Notes: generated from the letters alone by a model not told the origin. Counted from the first letter of the stretch, positions 1 to 8,168 are shown. The stretch is DNA of 36,778 nucleotides from Piscinibacter caeni (GCA_003265685.1 QJOU01000089.1:1-36778), one strand, 5' to 3'. Program-made: numbers and translations.

Positions 1-160
1 GCAGCAGCTCGCGCGCACGGGCCAGCTCGCCGAGCTGCGCCATCGCGATGCCGCGCAGCGCCAGCGCGGGCGGATCGTCGCGCAGCGCGACGCGTTTCAG
101 CGCGCCGAGGGCGTCTCCGGCAGCGAGCGCGCGGGCCGCGGCGGTGGCGAGCGAGTCCAT
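1..160 (-). CDS. TPR/HTH-like protein, N-terminal fragment
   Basis: Only the first 53 codons are in the window; the gene runs off the left edge. The start is the ATG at 160. The visible peptide begins MDSLATAAARALAAGD and continues as Ala/Leu-rich helix pairs (GALKRVALRDDPPALALRGIA, then MAQLGELARARELL) that look like tetratricopeptide helices. From memory, similar N-termini occur on Burkholderiales proteins with a TPR-like N-terminal half and a C-terminal winged-helix region, but that part is not visible here, so a regulatory role is inference. A TAGCCT hexamer lies six bases before the start codon, so the transcript may have almost no leader. Confidence 0.6.
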   Translation of the reverse strand, partial: MDSLATAAARALAAGDALGALKRVALRDDPPALALRGIAMAQLGELARARELL

Positions 161-166
161 CGCGCG

Positions 167-172
167 AGGCTA
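167..172 (-). promoter_or_regulatory. Candidate -10 element next to start codon
   Basis: TAGCCT on the minus strand ends six bases before the ATG at 160, within GCTAGCCTCG. No convincing -35 is seen. The same close placement of a -10-like hexamer recurs at several other starts in this window. Confidence 0.25.
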
Positions 173-180
173 GCAGGCAC

Positions 181-238
181 ACCCGGGCAGCGCGGCCGTC
201 CCCGGCTGCCGGCGCCGATCGTCCGGCCTCGCCCGGGT
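181..238 (-). terminator. Long inverted repeat after the coiled-coil gene
   Basis: ACCCGGGC at 181-188 is the exact reverse complement of GCCCGGGT at 231-238. A second pair, GGCCG at 194-198 and CGGCC at 224-228, lies inside. The outer arm touches the stop codon of the gene ending at 238. There is no T-run, so terminator function is only a guess. Confidence 0.3.
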
Positions 239-744
239 CAGAGCGTGCGCTTCGGGTTCGCGTCGTGCTCCTTCGCGACCACGACGAGTTCCTTCTCGAG
301 CGCCTCCTGCTGCGCCTCGTAGGCCTTGAGGAGGCGCCAGTGGACCCCCGCCGACCCGCCGCTGACCCCGTCGCCGGCCCCGTAGTGGAGCTCCCAGGTG
401 AACGCGGCCTTGCCATAGGCTTCCAGCGTCTCCGAGATCGCCTTCACCGCGGCCTCGTAGTCGTGCTTGGCCTTGGCCAGCGCCTCCTTCTCCTCTTTCG
501 CGAGCGCGTTGTTGTAGTCCTTCTCGGGGCCAGAGGCCAGGAGCTCCTGGTTCTTGCGCATCGCCTGCTCGCCGCCGGCCTTCGCTTCCTTGAGCAAGCG
601 CTCGAGCGTGGCCTTCTTGAAGCTGCCCAGCTGGTGTGTCATCCGGGCCGTGTGCGCCTTCACCTCGGCGACCTGCTTGAGCACGCCGTCGACCGTCTGC
701 TTGGCCTGCTTGTATTCCGCGCTCTGCTCCCAGGGCTTGACCAT
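238..744 (-). CDS. Hypothetical coiled-coil protein (168 aa)
   Basis: I do not recognise a family. The 168-aa product is rich in Lys, Glu and Ala, with heptad-like helices through about residue 115 (for example QAKQTVDGVLKQVAEVKAH and EEKEALAKAKHDYEAAVKAI). A short Gly/Ser linker (GAGDGVSGGSAG) is followed by a last charged helix. There is no signal peptide or membrane segment, so a cytoplasmic structural or secreted effector-like protein are both possible. The start at 744 is chosen because AGGAGG sits six bases upstream; an upstream ATG at 810 would add a basic, Arg-rich stretch that looks non-coding. It lies 79 bases downstream of the DUF3297 gene on the same strand. Confidence 0.75.
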   Translation of the reverse strand: MVKPWEQSAEYKQAKQTVDGVLKQVAEVKAHTARMTHQLGSFKKATLERLLKEAKAGGEQAMRKNQELLASGPEKDYNNALAKEEKEALAKAKHDYEAAVKAISETLEAYGKAAFTWELHYGAGDGVSGGSAGVHWRLLKAYEAQQEALEKELVVVAKEHDANPKRTL

Positions 745-788
745 GTGCCACCTCCTGCCGTCGCGGCGATTCTGTGGCGGACGCGGCC

Positions 789-806
789 GGCCGCGCTTGC
801 GCGGCC
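789..806 (-). terminator. Stem-loop between DUF3297 gene and coiled-coil gene
   Basis: GGCCGCGC (789-796) and GCGCGGCC (799-806) are perfectly complementary around a TT, giving about seven base pairs with a four-base loop. It follows the stop at 824 closely. No T-run follows, so this is a weak terminator candidate. Confidence 0.3.
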
Positions 807-823
807 GCAAGCGGCCCCGGCGC

Positions 824-1078
824 TCAGCGGTAGAACGCCTCCACCTTGCCCTTCAGCTTGATCATCAGCGGCTGGCCGCGCCGGTCCAGCGCACGCCCGG
901 CGGGCACCTTGATCCAGCCTTCGCTGAGGCAGTACTCCTCCACGTCGGCGCGCTCCTTGCCGTTGAAGCGGATGCCGATCTCGTGCTCCAGCACGGCCGC
1001 GGCGTAATGCGGGCTCTTCGGGTCGACGCTGAGGTGGTCGGGCAGGGGCGGCCTGTCGGCACTCGGGGTCTCGCTCAT
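824..1078 (-). CDS. DUF3297 family protein (84 aa)
   Basis: A small soluble protein of 84 residues that matches the DUF3297 pattern: a Pro-rich N-terminus (PPLPDHLSVDPKSPHY), then a core with GIRFNGKERADVEEYCLSEGWIKVPAG and the ending GQPLMIKLKGKVEAFYR. The family is common in proteobacteria and has sometimes been mislabelled glutathione peroxidase; no selenocysteine or peroxidase motif is present. No function is established. AAAGGA lies eight bases before the ATG. It begins 26 bases after the rhomboid gene on the same strand, so the two are probably co-transcribed. Confidence 0.88.
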   Translation of the reverse strand: MSETPSADRPPLPDHLSVDPKSPHYAAAVLEHEIGIRFNGKERADVEEYCLSEGWIKVPAGRALDRRGQPLMIKLKGKVEAFYR

Positions 1079-1104
1079 CGGGGATCCTTTCGAGGCCCGG
1101 ATTG

Positions 1105-1704
1105 TCAGGGCAGCAGCGCGCGCAGCGCCGCGCCGAATCTCGCCGGCTCCGCCAGCGCCATGAACGCCAGCCCGACCAGCGCGCCGGCGATATGCGCATC
1201 GTGGTTGATGCGCCCGAGGCGCGAGCGGCTCGCGAACACGCTGAAGCCCAGGTAGACCAGCGCGAACAGCGGCGCCGGGATCGGCACCGGGATCGGCAGG
1301 ATGTACAGCGAGGCCCCGGGGAACACCACGATCGAGGCGAACAGCACCGCCAGGATCGCGCCCGAGGCGCCCAGGCTCGCATACCCCGGCTCGCGCCGGT
1401 GCAGCGCCACCGTCGCCAGGCTGCTGCCCAGCAGGCCGAGCACGTACAGCAGCACGAAGCGCGGCGTGCCCAGGTGCTGCTCCAGCCCGGGGCCGAAGGA
1501 CCAGAACGTGAAGCCGTTGAAGACCAGGTGCGCCAGGTCGGCGTGGATGAAGCCGCAGGTGGCGAGTGTCCACCAGTCGCCGCGCTGCGCCAGGCCGTGC
1601 GGGCGCAGCAGGTGGCGCTCGATCAGCCCGGGCGCGCGGTACAGGCCGAACAGGCTGACGGCCGCGAAGGCGGCGAGGATCAGCAGGGTGGCGGGAGCGT
1701 TCAT
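1105..1704 (-). CDS. Rhomboid family intramembrane serine protease
   Basis: A 199-aa six-helix membrane protein of the rhomboid family, which cleaves substrates within the membrane. The catalytic dyad is visible: Ser114 in GASGAI and His171 in [13 protein letters not shown]. The helix-2 motif [11 protein letters not shown] supplies the supporting His54, His59 and Asn63. A Pro-rich loop at about 137-144 (PIPVPIPAP) separates helices 4 and 5. The size and order fit the short bacterial GlpG-like core without an extra cytoplasmic domain. It starts six bases after the DUF2145 stop and is followed by the DUF3297 gene, so it is the middle of a compact operon. The natural substrate cannot be read from the sequence. 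Confidence 0.93.
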   Translation of the reverse strand: MNAPATLLILAAFAAVSLFGLYRAPGLIERHLLRPHGLAQRGDWWTLATCGFIHADLAHLVFNGFTFWSFGPGLEQHLGTPRFVLLYVLGLLGSSLATVALHRREPGYASLGASGAILAVLFASIVVFPGASLYILPIPVPIPAPLFALVYLGFSVFASRSRLGRINHDAHIAGALVGLAFMALAEPARFGAALRALLP

Positions 1705-1710
1705 CGCGGG

Positions 1711-2604
1711 TCAGTCCAGCATCGTCTCGGCGTCGCCCGTCTCGGCCGCGCAGCCTGCGCCGATCGGCGCGCCGTCGTGCCGCACGACCACGCGCGCGCC
1801 GTCGTGGCAGATCTCGATGCGCCGCGTGCCGGCCACCTGCGCACGCACGAAGGCCTCGAGCGATTCGGGCAGGCTGATGCGCAGCGCCATCGCCACGCGG
1901 TCTTCCTCGGGATGGTCGTCGACGCGGATCCAGGGCACGAAGCCGAGGCCGAACATCAGCCAGCGCGAGCCGACCTCGACGCGGCGCGGTTCGTACTGCG
2001 CCTCGCGCAGCCAGGCCTGCGCGCGCGCCCGCAGGTCCGGCCCGTCGGGCAGTGCGCCCCAGGCGCTGGCCATCAGCTCGGCCACCCACTGGTTGCAGTT
2101 CTGGTAACGCAGGCTGAACGGGTAGGCGTTGGCGCTGTACTGCGCCGCCAGCAGGCGCAGCGCGCGCGGGTTGTCGAGCGCGGCCGCCTCCAGCGCGGCG
2201 CCGGCCTCGCGCGGCAGCAGCAGCAGCGAGAGGTAACCGCGCTGCGGCGAATCGGTGCCGAGCAGGAAGCCGGCGATGCCCTGGTCGTAGAGCTGCGGCC
2301 GGCCCGCGTCGCAGTCGAAGTAGAGCTGGCGCACCGACCAGGGCGCGTTCGGGTTGGCGGCCAGCGCCAGGCCGGCGTGCGAGTAGCGGATGTCGAAGCG
2401 CGCCAGGTCCAGCCCCGACCGGGCGATCAGCGCCACGCGGGCACCCGAGGCCTCGAGCTCGCGCCGCGCGATGCCGGCCACCTGCAGCAGCCGGTCCTGC
2501 TGCGCGGCGCCGAGGCCGGCACGGGTGTCGCACAGCCGCGGCAGCCCGGCCTGCGCCGGCAGCGCGGCCGCCAGCGCGAGCGCCGCGGCGGCGCGCCGGA
2601 TCAA
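1711..2604 (-). CDS. DUF2145 family exported protein
   Basis: A 297-aa protein with an N-terminal signal peptide (basic RR, then AAAALALAAALPAQA). The mature part carries features I associate with DUF2145: RYSHAGLAL, then an NPNAPWSVRQLYFDCDAG segment, and YQNCNQWVAELMASAWG with a Cys. The His of SHAG and the Cys of NCNQW could form a Cys/His pair like that of NlpC/P60 or related papain-like folds, but that is inference. The start is an unusual TTG at 2604 whose bases overlap the TGA of the upstream gene (TTGA), leaving the signal peptide complete and implying translational coupling. No better ATG or GTG precedes the signal sequence. Confidence 0.82.
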   Translation of the reverse strand: MIRRAAAALALAAALPAQAGLPRLCDTRAGLGAAQQDRLLQVAGIARRELEASGARVALIARSGLDLARFDIRYSHAGLALAANPNAPWSVRQLYFDCDAGRPQLYDQGIAGFLLGTDSPQRGYLSLLLLPREAGAALEAAALDNPRALRLLAAQYSANAYPFSLRYQNCNQWVAELMASAWGALPDGPDLRARAQAWLREAQYEPRRVEVGSRWLMFGLGFVPWIRVDDHPEEDRVAMALRISLPESLEAFVRAQVAGTRRIEICHDGARVVVRHDGAPIGAGCAAETGDAETMLD

Positions 2605-3056
2605 AGACGGACCGGGTTGGACGCCAGCTCGCGGAACCAGTCGTCGGCCAGCACCAGGAAGAAGGGCTCGCGCGCCGGCGCGGTGGCGAACTCGATGCCG
2701 TAGGGCCGGTGGCGCGCCGCGACGTGGGCGCCGACGCCCAGCGTGGCCAGCGTGGCGGCCTTCTCGGGCAGGTCGAGCAGCAGCTGCGCGCCGGGCTGCG
2801 TCAGGTGCTGCAGGTGCAGGCGCAGGAAACCCGGCTTCTCGGCCAGCGCCGTCATCGCGTCGATGCGGTACTCGCCCTCCGCGACCTTGTTGTCCGGCGA
2901 CGAGCTGTTGCTCGAGCCCTGGATCGAGTTGGAAATGCTGCCCGACACCTGCGAGCCGGCGCTCGAGGCCGAGGAGGCGAGGCTGTCGGCGCAGACCGGC
3001 ATGGCCAGCGCGACGCCGAGGGCGAGGCCGGCGAGGCGGCAGGGGCGGGAGATCAT
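2601..3056 (-). CDS. Small exported hypothetical protein coupled to DUF2145
   Basis: A 151-aa protein with a clear signal peptide (MISRPCRLAGLALGVALAMPVCADS, likely cut after CADS or nearby). The mature N-terminus is a Ser/Asn-rich low-complexity stretch (SLASSASSAGSQVSGSISNS), followed by a compact beta-rich domain (GEYRIDAMTALAEKPGFLRLHLQHL, YGIEFATAPAREPFFLVLADDW). I cannot name a family. Its stop overlaps the TTG start of the DUF2145 gene, so the two products are probably made together and may act together in the periplasm. The start at 3056 is chosen because it begins the signal peptide; the upstream in-frame extension looks non-coding. A TATCCT hexamer at 3087-3092 (minus) could be its -10. 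Confidence 0.8.
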   Translation of the reverse strand: MISRPCRLAGLALGVALAMPVCADSLASSASSAGSQVSGSISNSIQGSSNSSSPDNKVAEGEYRIDAMTALAEKPGFLRLHLQHLTQPGAQLLLDLPEKAATLATLGVGAHVAARHRPYGIEFATAPAREPFFLVLADDWFRELASNPVRL

Positions 3057-3129
3057 CGTGGGCGGCTCCGTCGGAAGACGGCGCCGAGGATACCAAGCGC
3101 AGGGGGCCCGCCTGTGAACGGACGTGACG

Positions 3130-3151
3130 CGTTTCGTCACGCCACGAAACG
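3130..3151 (-). terminator. Hairpin across the kdpE stop codon
   Basis: CGTTTCGT (3130-3137) pairs exactly with ACGAAACG (3144-3151) around a six-base loop. A competing hairpin, GTGACG (3124-3129) with CGTCAC (3135-3140), uses the same bases. The stop codon of kdpE lies in the structure. Ending the kdp transcript here is plausible, but there is no T-run. Confidence 0.35.
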
Positions 3152-3823
3152 GTAGCCGATGCCGGCCTCGGTGAGCAGGTGGCGCGGCATCGAGGGCTGC
3201 GCCTCGATCTTCTTGCGCAGGTTGGCCATGTGCACGCGCACGTAGTGCGTGTCCCCGGCATGCCCCGGGCCCCAGACGGCCTTGAGCAGCTGCGGGTGCG
3301 TGATCACGCGGTCGGGCTGGCTGGCCAGGTGCACCAGCAGCTTGTATTCGATCGGCGTCAGGTGCAGGCGCTCGCCGGCACGCTCGACGCTGCGGCGCAC
3401 CAGGTCGATGCTCACGTCGCCGAAGCGGATCGTGGTGTCGCCGGCCGGCGTGCGCTGCGCGTGGCGGCGCAGCTGCGCGCGCACGCGTGCGAGCAGTTCG
3501 CCGGCGCCGAAGGGCTTGACGAGGTAGTCGTCCGCGCCGGCGTCCAGCGCGGCGATCTTGTCGGCCTCGCCGCTGCGCGCCGAGAGCACGATCACCGGCG
3601 CGGTCGACCAGCCGCGCAGCGCGCGGATCAGCTCGATGCCGTCGCCGTCGGGCAGGCCGAGGTCGAGCACCAGCAGGTCGGGGCGGCGCGTGCCGGCCTC
3701 GATCAGGCCGCGCTTCAGGCCCTCGGCCTCGTGCACCTCGTGGCCCTCGGACTCGAGCGCGAGGCGCACGAAGCGCCGGATCTCGGCCTCGTCCTCGACG
3801 ACCAGGATGCGCATCGGGTTCAT
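3137..3823 (-). CDS. kdpE: KdpE, response regulator of the K+ transport operon
   Basis: A 228-aa OmpR-family regulator that receives phosphate from KdpD and activates kdp transcription. The receiver domain has the acidic pocket near Glu10/Asp11, phospho-acceptor Asp54 (LLVLDLGLPDGDG), Ser81 in VLSARS and Lys103 in YLVKPF. The C-terminal winged helix (about 130-225) ends LRKKIEAQPSMPRHLLTEAGIGYRFVA, typical of KdpE. The length equals that of the E. coli protein within a few residues. The start at 3823 (MNPMRI) is preferred; MRI nine bases later is possible. It follows kdpD by 22 bases and is the last gene of the unit. Confidence 0.95.
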   Translation of the reverse strand: MNPMRILVVEDEAEIRRFVRLALESEGHEVHEAEGLKRGLIEAGTRRPDLLVLDLGLPDGDGIELIRALRGWSTAPVIVLSARSGEADKIAALDAGADDYLVKPFGAGELLARVRAQLRRHAQRTPAGDTTIRFGDVSIDLVRRSVERAGERLHLTPIEYKLLVHLASQPDRVITHPQLLKAVWGPGHAGDTHYVRVHMANLRKKIEAQPSMPRHLLTEAGIGYRFVA

Positions 3824-3845
3824 GACGACCGCTCGGCCCGCGGGT

Positions 3846-6584
3846 TCACGCCGCCTCCTGCGCCGCCGCTTCGGGCAGCGTGCTGCCGTCGTCGCGCGGC
3901 GGCTCGCCGCGCGGCAGCTCGATGACGAAGCGCGCGCCGGCGCGCCGCCCCTGCTCGAGCCGGGTCTCGCCGCGGATCGTGCCGCCATGCGCCTGCACGA
4001 TCGCGCGGCAGATCGCCAGGCCGAGGCCCACGCCGGGCGTGGCGCTCTCCTTCGTGCCGCGCTCGAACTTCTCGAAGATCGCCTCCTCGCGGCCGGGCGG
4101 CAGGCCCGGGCCCTGGTCGTCGACGCTCACGATCACCCGCTCGCCCTCGACCCGCGCGCCGATCGCCAGGCCGCTGCCGGCCGGCGTGTACTTGGCGGCG
4201 TTCTCGAGCAGGTTGACGAACACGCGCTCGAACAGCACCGCGTCCAGGTGCAGCAGCGGCAGGTCGTCGGCCAGCCGCACGTCGACGCGGCGGCCCTGCA
4301 GCGAGGCCGCGCAGGCCGCCAGCGCACTGCCCAGCACCTCCTCGAGCGGCTGCCAGGCGCGGTTGAGCTGCACCGCGCCGGCCTCCAGGCGCGCCATGTC
4401 GAGCAGGTTGCCCACCAGTGCGTCCATGCGGCGCGCCGAGGCGCGGATCGCCTCGGCGATCTCGCGCCGCGCGGCCGCGTCGTCGGGGCGTGTCAGCGCC
4501 AGCGTGTCGGCCAGGCCGACCAGTGCCGCCAGCGGCGTGCGCAGGTCGTGCGAGATGGCCGACAGCAGCGAATTGCGCAGCCGCTCCGACTCGATCTGCA
4601 AGGTGCTCTGCTGCGCCACCTCGATGTAGTGGATGCGCTCGAGCGAGATCGCCAGCAGCGAGGCGCAGGTGTCGAGCGCGCGGCGCGGTTCGGGGCCGAG
4701 CACGCGGCGCCGGTCGGCCTCGTGGGCCGGCTCGATGGCCAGCACGCCGCGCACGCGCATCGGCGCCTTCAGCGGCAGCACCAGGCAGCGGCTTGCCGGC
4801 AGGGTGTCGGTGCCCTGCCCGGCCGGCTCACCGCGGTCGAAGGCCCATTGCGCCACGCCCATGTCGACCGCCGCGGTGCCGCCGGGCAGCGGCTGCAGGT
4901 GGTCGGCCGCGTCGGCCAGCAGCAGGCTCGAGCGCACGCCGAACTCGGCGGCCAGGAATCGCGCGCCGATCTCGGCCACCTGCTCGGGCAGCAGCACGGC
5001 GGACAGGTCGCGCGCCATCGCATAGAGGCTGCGCACGCGGTGCTCGCGCTGCGTGGCCGATTCGGCCTGCAGCTTGAGCCGCGCGGTGAGCTGGCCGATC
5101 ACCAGCGCCACCACCAGCATCACACCGAAGGTGACCAGGTACTGCACGTCGCTGACGGCGAACGAGAAACGCGGGCTGACGAAGAAGTAGTCGAACATCC
5201 CGACGCCGAGGAAGGCCGCCAGCACCGCCGGCCCGCCGCCGTAGCGCAGCGCCACGCCCACCACGGCGAGCAGGAACAGCATCACGATGTTGGCCAGCTC
5301 GAACACCTGCAGCAGCGGCGTGGCCAGCAGCGCCACGCCCAGGCAGGCCGCCACCGCGACGGCGTAACCCTGCCAGCCCCAGCCCGCGCCCTCCTCCCCC
5401 GGCGCGGCGGCCGCTGCGGGCCGGGGGCCGCGCGCGGCGGCAGGCAGGGCCACCTGCAGCACGTCCAGGTCGTCGGCCAGCGCGGCGATGCGCTCGACCA
5501 GCGGCGCGCGCCAGGGCCAGCGCCGCTCGCGCCGGCCCACCACCAGGCGCACCAGGTTGTGCTCGCGGGCATAGCGCACCAGCGCGACGGCGGGCTCGTG
5601 GCCGGCCGGGGTGGCGGTGACGGCGCCGAGCTCCTGGGCCAGCTTGAGCACGCGCAGCGCATGCTGGCGCTGCGCCTCGGGGGCGCGCTGCGCCGCCGGC
5701 GTCTCCACGTGCACCGCGTGCCAGGGCACGTCGAGCTGCGCGGCCAGGCGGGCGCAGCTGCGCACCACCTTCTCGCCGTGCTCGCCCAGGCCCACGCAGG
5801 CCAGCAGCGCCTCGCGGTTGGGCCACACCGCCTGCACCGAACTCTGGCGCCGGAAGGCCTGCATCTCGTCGTCGACGCGGTCGGCCGTGCGGCGCAGCGC
5901 CAGCTCGCGCAGCGCGAGCAGGTTGCCCTTGCGAAAGAAGTTCGCCGCCGCGCGCTCCGCCTGCGCCGGCAGGTAGACCTTGCCGGCCGCCAGGCGCGCC
6001 AGCAGCTCGTCGGGCGGCAGGTCGACCACGACCACCTCGTCGGCCTCGTCGAACAGCCGATCCGGCACGGTCTCCCAGACGCGGATGCCGGTGATGCCGC
6101 TGACGATGTCGTTCAGGCTCTCGAGGTGCTGCACGTTCATCGTCGACCAGACGTCGACGCCGGCATCGAGCAGCTCCTCGACGTCCTGCCAGCGCTTCGG
6201 GTGGCGCGAGCCGGGTGCATTGCTGTGCGCCAGCTCGTCGAGCAGCAGCAGCGGATCGGCCTGCGGCGCCGCCCAGGCGAGCGCGGCGTCGAGGTCGAAC
6301 TCCTGCAGCACGCGCTCGCGGTAGGGCACGGCCTTCAAGGGCAGGCGCGGCAGGCCGCGCGCCATCACCTCGGTGTCGGCGCGGCCGTGGGTCTCGACCA
6401 GGCCGATGATCAGCGTCGCGCCCTGGGCCTGCGCGGCACGTGCGGCCGCCAGCATCGCCCAGGTCTTGCCGACGCCCGCGCTGGCGCCGAAGAAGATCTT
6501 CAGCCGCCCGCGGCGCGCCTTCGCCTCCTCGTGCTGCACCCGCTGCAGCAGCGCGTCGGGGTCGGGGCGGCCTTCTTCGGTCAC
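3846..6584 (-). CDS. kdpD: KdpD, K+-sensing histidine kinase
   Basis: A 912-aa membrane sensor kinase. In order: KdpD cytoplasmic domain with a Walker-A-like GASAGVGKT at 33-41, a universal-stress-like domain, four membrane helices around 405-500, a GAF-like region, HisKA with phospho-acceptor His679 (SHDLRTPLA), and an ATPase domain with NLLENAAKY near 791, DDQGPG near 823 and GVGLGLA near 853. All catalytic motifs are intact and the length is close to the 894 aa of E. coli KdpD. The start is a GTG at 6584 overlapping the corA stop as GTGA, so its translation is coupled to corA rather than to kdpC as in the usual kdpABC-DE order. Confidence 0.95.
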   Translation of the reverse strand: MTEEGRPDPDALLQRVQHEEAKARRGRLKIFFGASAGVGKTWAMLAAARAAQAQGATLIIGLVETHGRADTEVMARGLPRLPLKAVPYRERVLQEFDLDAALAWAAPQADPLLLLDELAHSNAPGSRHPKRWQDVEELLDAGVDVWSTMNVQHLESLNDIVSGITGIRVWETVPDRLFDEADEVVVVDLPPDELLARLAAGKVYLPAQAERAAANFFRKGNLLALRELALRRTADRVDDEMQAFRRQSSVQAVWPNREALLACVGLGEHGEKVVRSCARLAAQLDVPWHAVHVETPAAQRAPEAQRQHALRVLKLAQELGAVTATPAGHEPAVALVRYAREHNLVRLVVGRRERRWPWRAPLVERIAALADDLDVLQVALPAAARGPRPAAAAAPGEEGAGWGWQGYAVAVAACLGVALLATPLLQVFELANIVMLFLLAVVGVALRYGGGPAVLAAFLGVGMFDYFFVSPRFSFAVSDVQYLVTFGVMLVVALVIGQLTARLKLQAESATQREHRVRSLYAMARDLSAVLLPEQVAEIGARFLAAEFGVRSSLLLADAADHLQPLPGGTAAVDMGVAQWAFDRGEPAGQGTDTLPASRCLVLPLKAPMRVRGVLAIEPAHEADRRRVLGPEPRRALDTCASLLAISLERIHYIEVAQQSTLQIESERLRNSLLSAISHDLRTPLAALVGLADTLALTRPDDAAARREIAEAIRASARRMDALVGNLLDMARLEAGAVQLNRAWQPLEEVLGSALAACAASLQGRRVDVRLADDLPLLHLDAVLFERVFVNLLENAAKYTPAGSGLAIGARVEGERVIVSVDDQGPGLPPGREEAIFEKFERGTKESATPGVGLGLAICRAIVQAHGGTIRGETRLEQGRRAGARFVIELPRGEPPRDDGSTLPEAAAQEAA

Positions 6585-7546
6585 AACCAGCCGACGCGCT
6601 TGAAGCGCCAGAACAGAACGCCCGCGGCACTGGCGATCGCGGCCAGCGCCATCGGGTAGCCGAAGGCCCATTTCAGCTCGGGCATGTGCTCGAAGTTCAT
6701 GCCCCAGATGCCGGCCAGCGCGGTGGAGACGGCGAAGATCGCTGCCCAGGCGGCCAGCCGCTTGGTGGTCTCGGACTCCTCGATCGTCACCATCGACAGG
6801 TTGACCTGGATCGCGGTGGCGATGGTGTCGCGCATCGCGTCGATCGCGCCGTTGATGCGCGCCAGGTGGTCGTGCACGTCGCGGAAGTACTCTTGGCTCT
6901 TGGCACAGACGGTGGGCACGCGCCCGCCGTGCAGCTTGCCCGCCACCTCCAGCAGCGGCGCCACGGCATGGCGCAGCAGCGTGGCGCGGCGCTTGAGGTC
7001 GTAGAGCCGCTGGATGTTCCAGCGTGCCGCGCCGCGCTCGAAGATCTGCGCCTCGATGCCTTCCAGCTCGGTCTCGAGCTGGTCGAGCAGCGGGAAGTAG
7101 CGGTCCACCACCGCGTCCATCAGCGCATAGAACACAAAGCCGGCGCCGTGGCTCAGCAGCTCGGGCTCGCGCTCGCAGCGCTCGCGCACGCCCAGGAAAC
7201 CCTGCTGGCTGCGGTTGCGCACCGAGAGCACGAAGTTCGGGCCGACGAAGATCGCCACCTCGCCAACCTGCACCTCGCCTTCGTGCATCTCGAGCAGTTG
7301 CAGCACGACGAACAGCGTGGCGCCGTACTCCTCGATCTTCGGGCGCTGGTGGCCCTTCAGCGCATCCTCGACGGCCAGCTCGTGCAGCTCGAACTCGCGC
7401 TGCATGTCGCGCAGCTCGGCGCCGCTCGCGTCGCGCAGCGCCACCCACACGAAGCAGCCGGGCCGGCGCAGCCACTCGTCGATGTCGTCGACGGCGATGT
7501 CGGCGAGCTTGCGGCCATCCTCGTAGGCGACGCAGTTGATCAGCAT
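6581..7546 (-). CDS. corA: CorA family Mg2+/Co2+ channel inside the kdp operon
   Basis: A 321-aa CorA protein, a pentameric divalent-cation channel of the inner membrane. The N-terminal two-thirds is the soluble alpha/beta and long-helix domain (for example HELAVEDALKGHQRPKIEEYG). The C-terminus has two membrane helices with the signature GMN at 282-284 (GIWGMNFEHMPE) and ends in basic FKRVGWL. It starts 39 bases after kdpC on the same strand, and its stop overlaps the kdpD start by four bases. GGGAGG lies nine bases upstream and is partly covered by a small hairpin. Its position suggests control together with K+ uptake. Family identity is certain; a role in K+ physiology is inference. Confidence 0.95.
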   Translation of the reverse strand: MLINCVAYEDGRKLADIAVDDIDEWLRRPGCFVWVALRDASGAELRDMQREFELHELAVEDALKGHQRPKIEEYGATLFVVLQLLEMHEGEVQVGEVAIFVGPNFVLSVRNRSQQGFLGVRERCEREPELLSHGAGFVFYALMDAVVDRYFPLLDQLETELEGIEAQIFERGAARWNIQRLYDLKRRATLLRHAVAPLLEVAGKLHGGRVPTVCAKSQEYFRDVHDHLARINGAIDAMRDTIATAIQVNLSMVTIEESETTKRLAAWAAIFAVSTALAGIWGMNFEHMPELKWAFGYPMALAAIASAAGVLFWRFKRVGWL

Positions 7547-7557
7547 GGCTTGGTGCC

Positions 7558-7575
7558 TCCCGCAGCAGGGCGGGA
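7558..7575 (-). promoter_or_regulatory. Hairpin overlapping the corA ribosome-binding site
   Basis: TCCCGC (7558-7563) and GCGGGA (7570-7575) form a six-base-pair stem with a six-base loop. The Shine-Dalgarno GGGAGG of corA (minus strand, 7556-7561) shares four bases with one arm. This could dampen corA translation, but the stem is short. Confidence 0.3.
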
Positions 7576-7585
7576 TCTTCCCACG

Positions 7586-8158
7586 TCAGCGCAGCGAATC
7601 CAGTGCCAGGTTCAGCTGCAGCACGTCGACACGCGGCTCGCCGATGAAGCCGAGCAGCGCGCCTTCGGTGTGGGCCTCGACCAGCGCGCGCACACGCGCC
7701 TCGGGCAGGCCGCGCACACGCGCGACACGCGCCGCCTGCCAGTCGGCCGCGGCGCGGCTGATGTGCGGGTCCAGCCCGCTGGCCGAGGCGGTGACCAGGT
7801 CCACCGGCACCGGCGCCGTGTTGCCCGGGTCGGCCGCCCGCAGCGCGGCGATGCGCGAGCGCACCGCGGCGTGCAGCGCCGGGTTGCTCGGGCCGAGGTT
7901 GGAGCCGGCGGAATTGGCGCCGTCGTAGGGCTTGTCGCCGGTGGCCGAGGGCCGGCTCCAGAAGTGCTTCGGGTCAGCGAAGGGCTGGCCGATCAGCGCC
8001 GAGCCGAGCACCTGGCCGTCGCGCAGGATCAGGCTGCCGTTCGCCTGCGCCGGGAACAGGCCCTGCGCGAGGCCGGTGACGGCCAGCGGATAGAGCAGCC
8101 CGGTGATCAGCGAGAGCAGCAGGAACAGCACCAGCGCAGGTCGCAGTTCGGATCGCAT
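7586..8158 (-). CDS. kdpC: KdpC, K+-transporting ATPase subunit C
   Basis: A 190-aa subunit with one N-terminal membrane helix ([26 protein letters not shown]) and a periplasmic domain. Typical KdpC motifs are visible: [46 protein letters not shown] and the C-terminal segment with [15 protein letters not shown] and [21 protein letters not shown]. KdpC stabilises the KdpFABC complex and raises its ATP affinity. AAGGAG precedes the ATG, and the gene begins ten bases after kdpB. Its length matches the 190 aa of E. coli KdpC. Confidence 0.96.
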   Translation of the reverse strand: MRSELRPALVLFLLLSLITGLLYPLAVTGLAQGLFPAQANGSLILRDGQVLGSALIGQPFADPKHFWSRPSATGDKPYDGANSAGSNLGPSNPALHAAVRSRIAALRAADPGNTAPVPVDLVTASASGLDPHISRAAADWQAARVARVRGLPEARVRALVEAHTEGALLGFIGEPRVDVLQLNLALDSLR

Positions 8159-8168
8159 GGGGTCTCCT

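Noticed and set aside
3558-6659. A 1,033-codon plus-strand frame opposite kdpD
   Set aside because: Antisense shadow of kdpD and kdpE, which have all family motifs intact on the minus strand.
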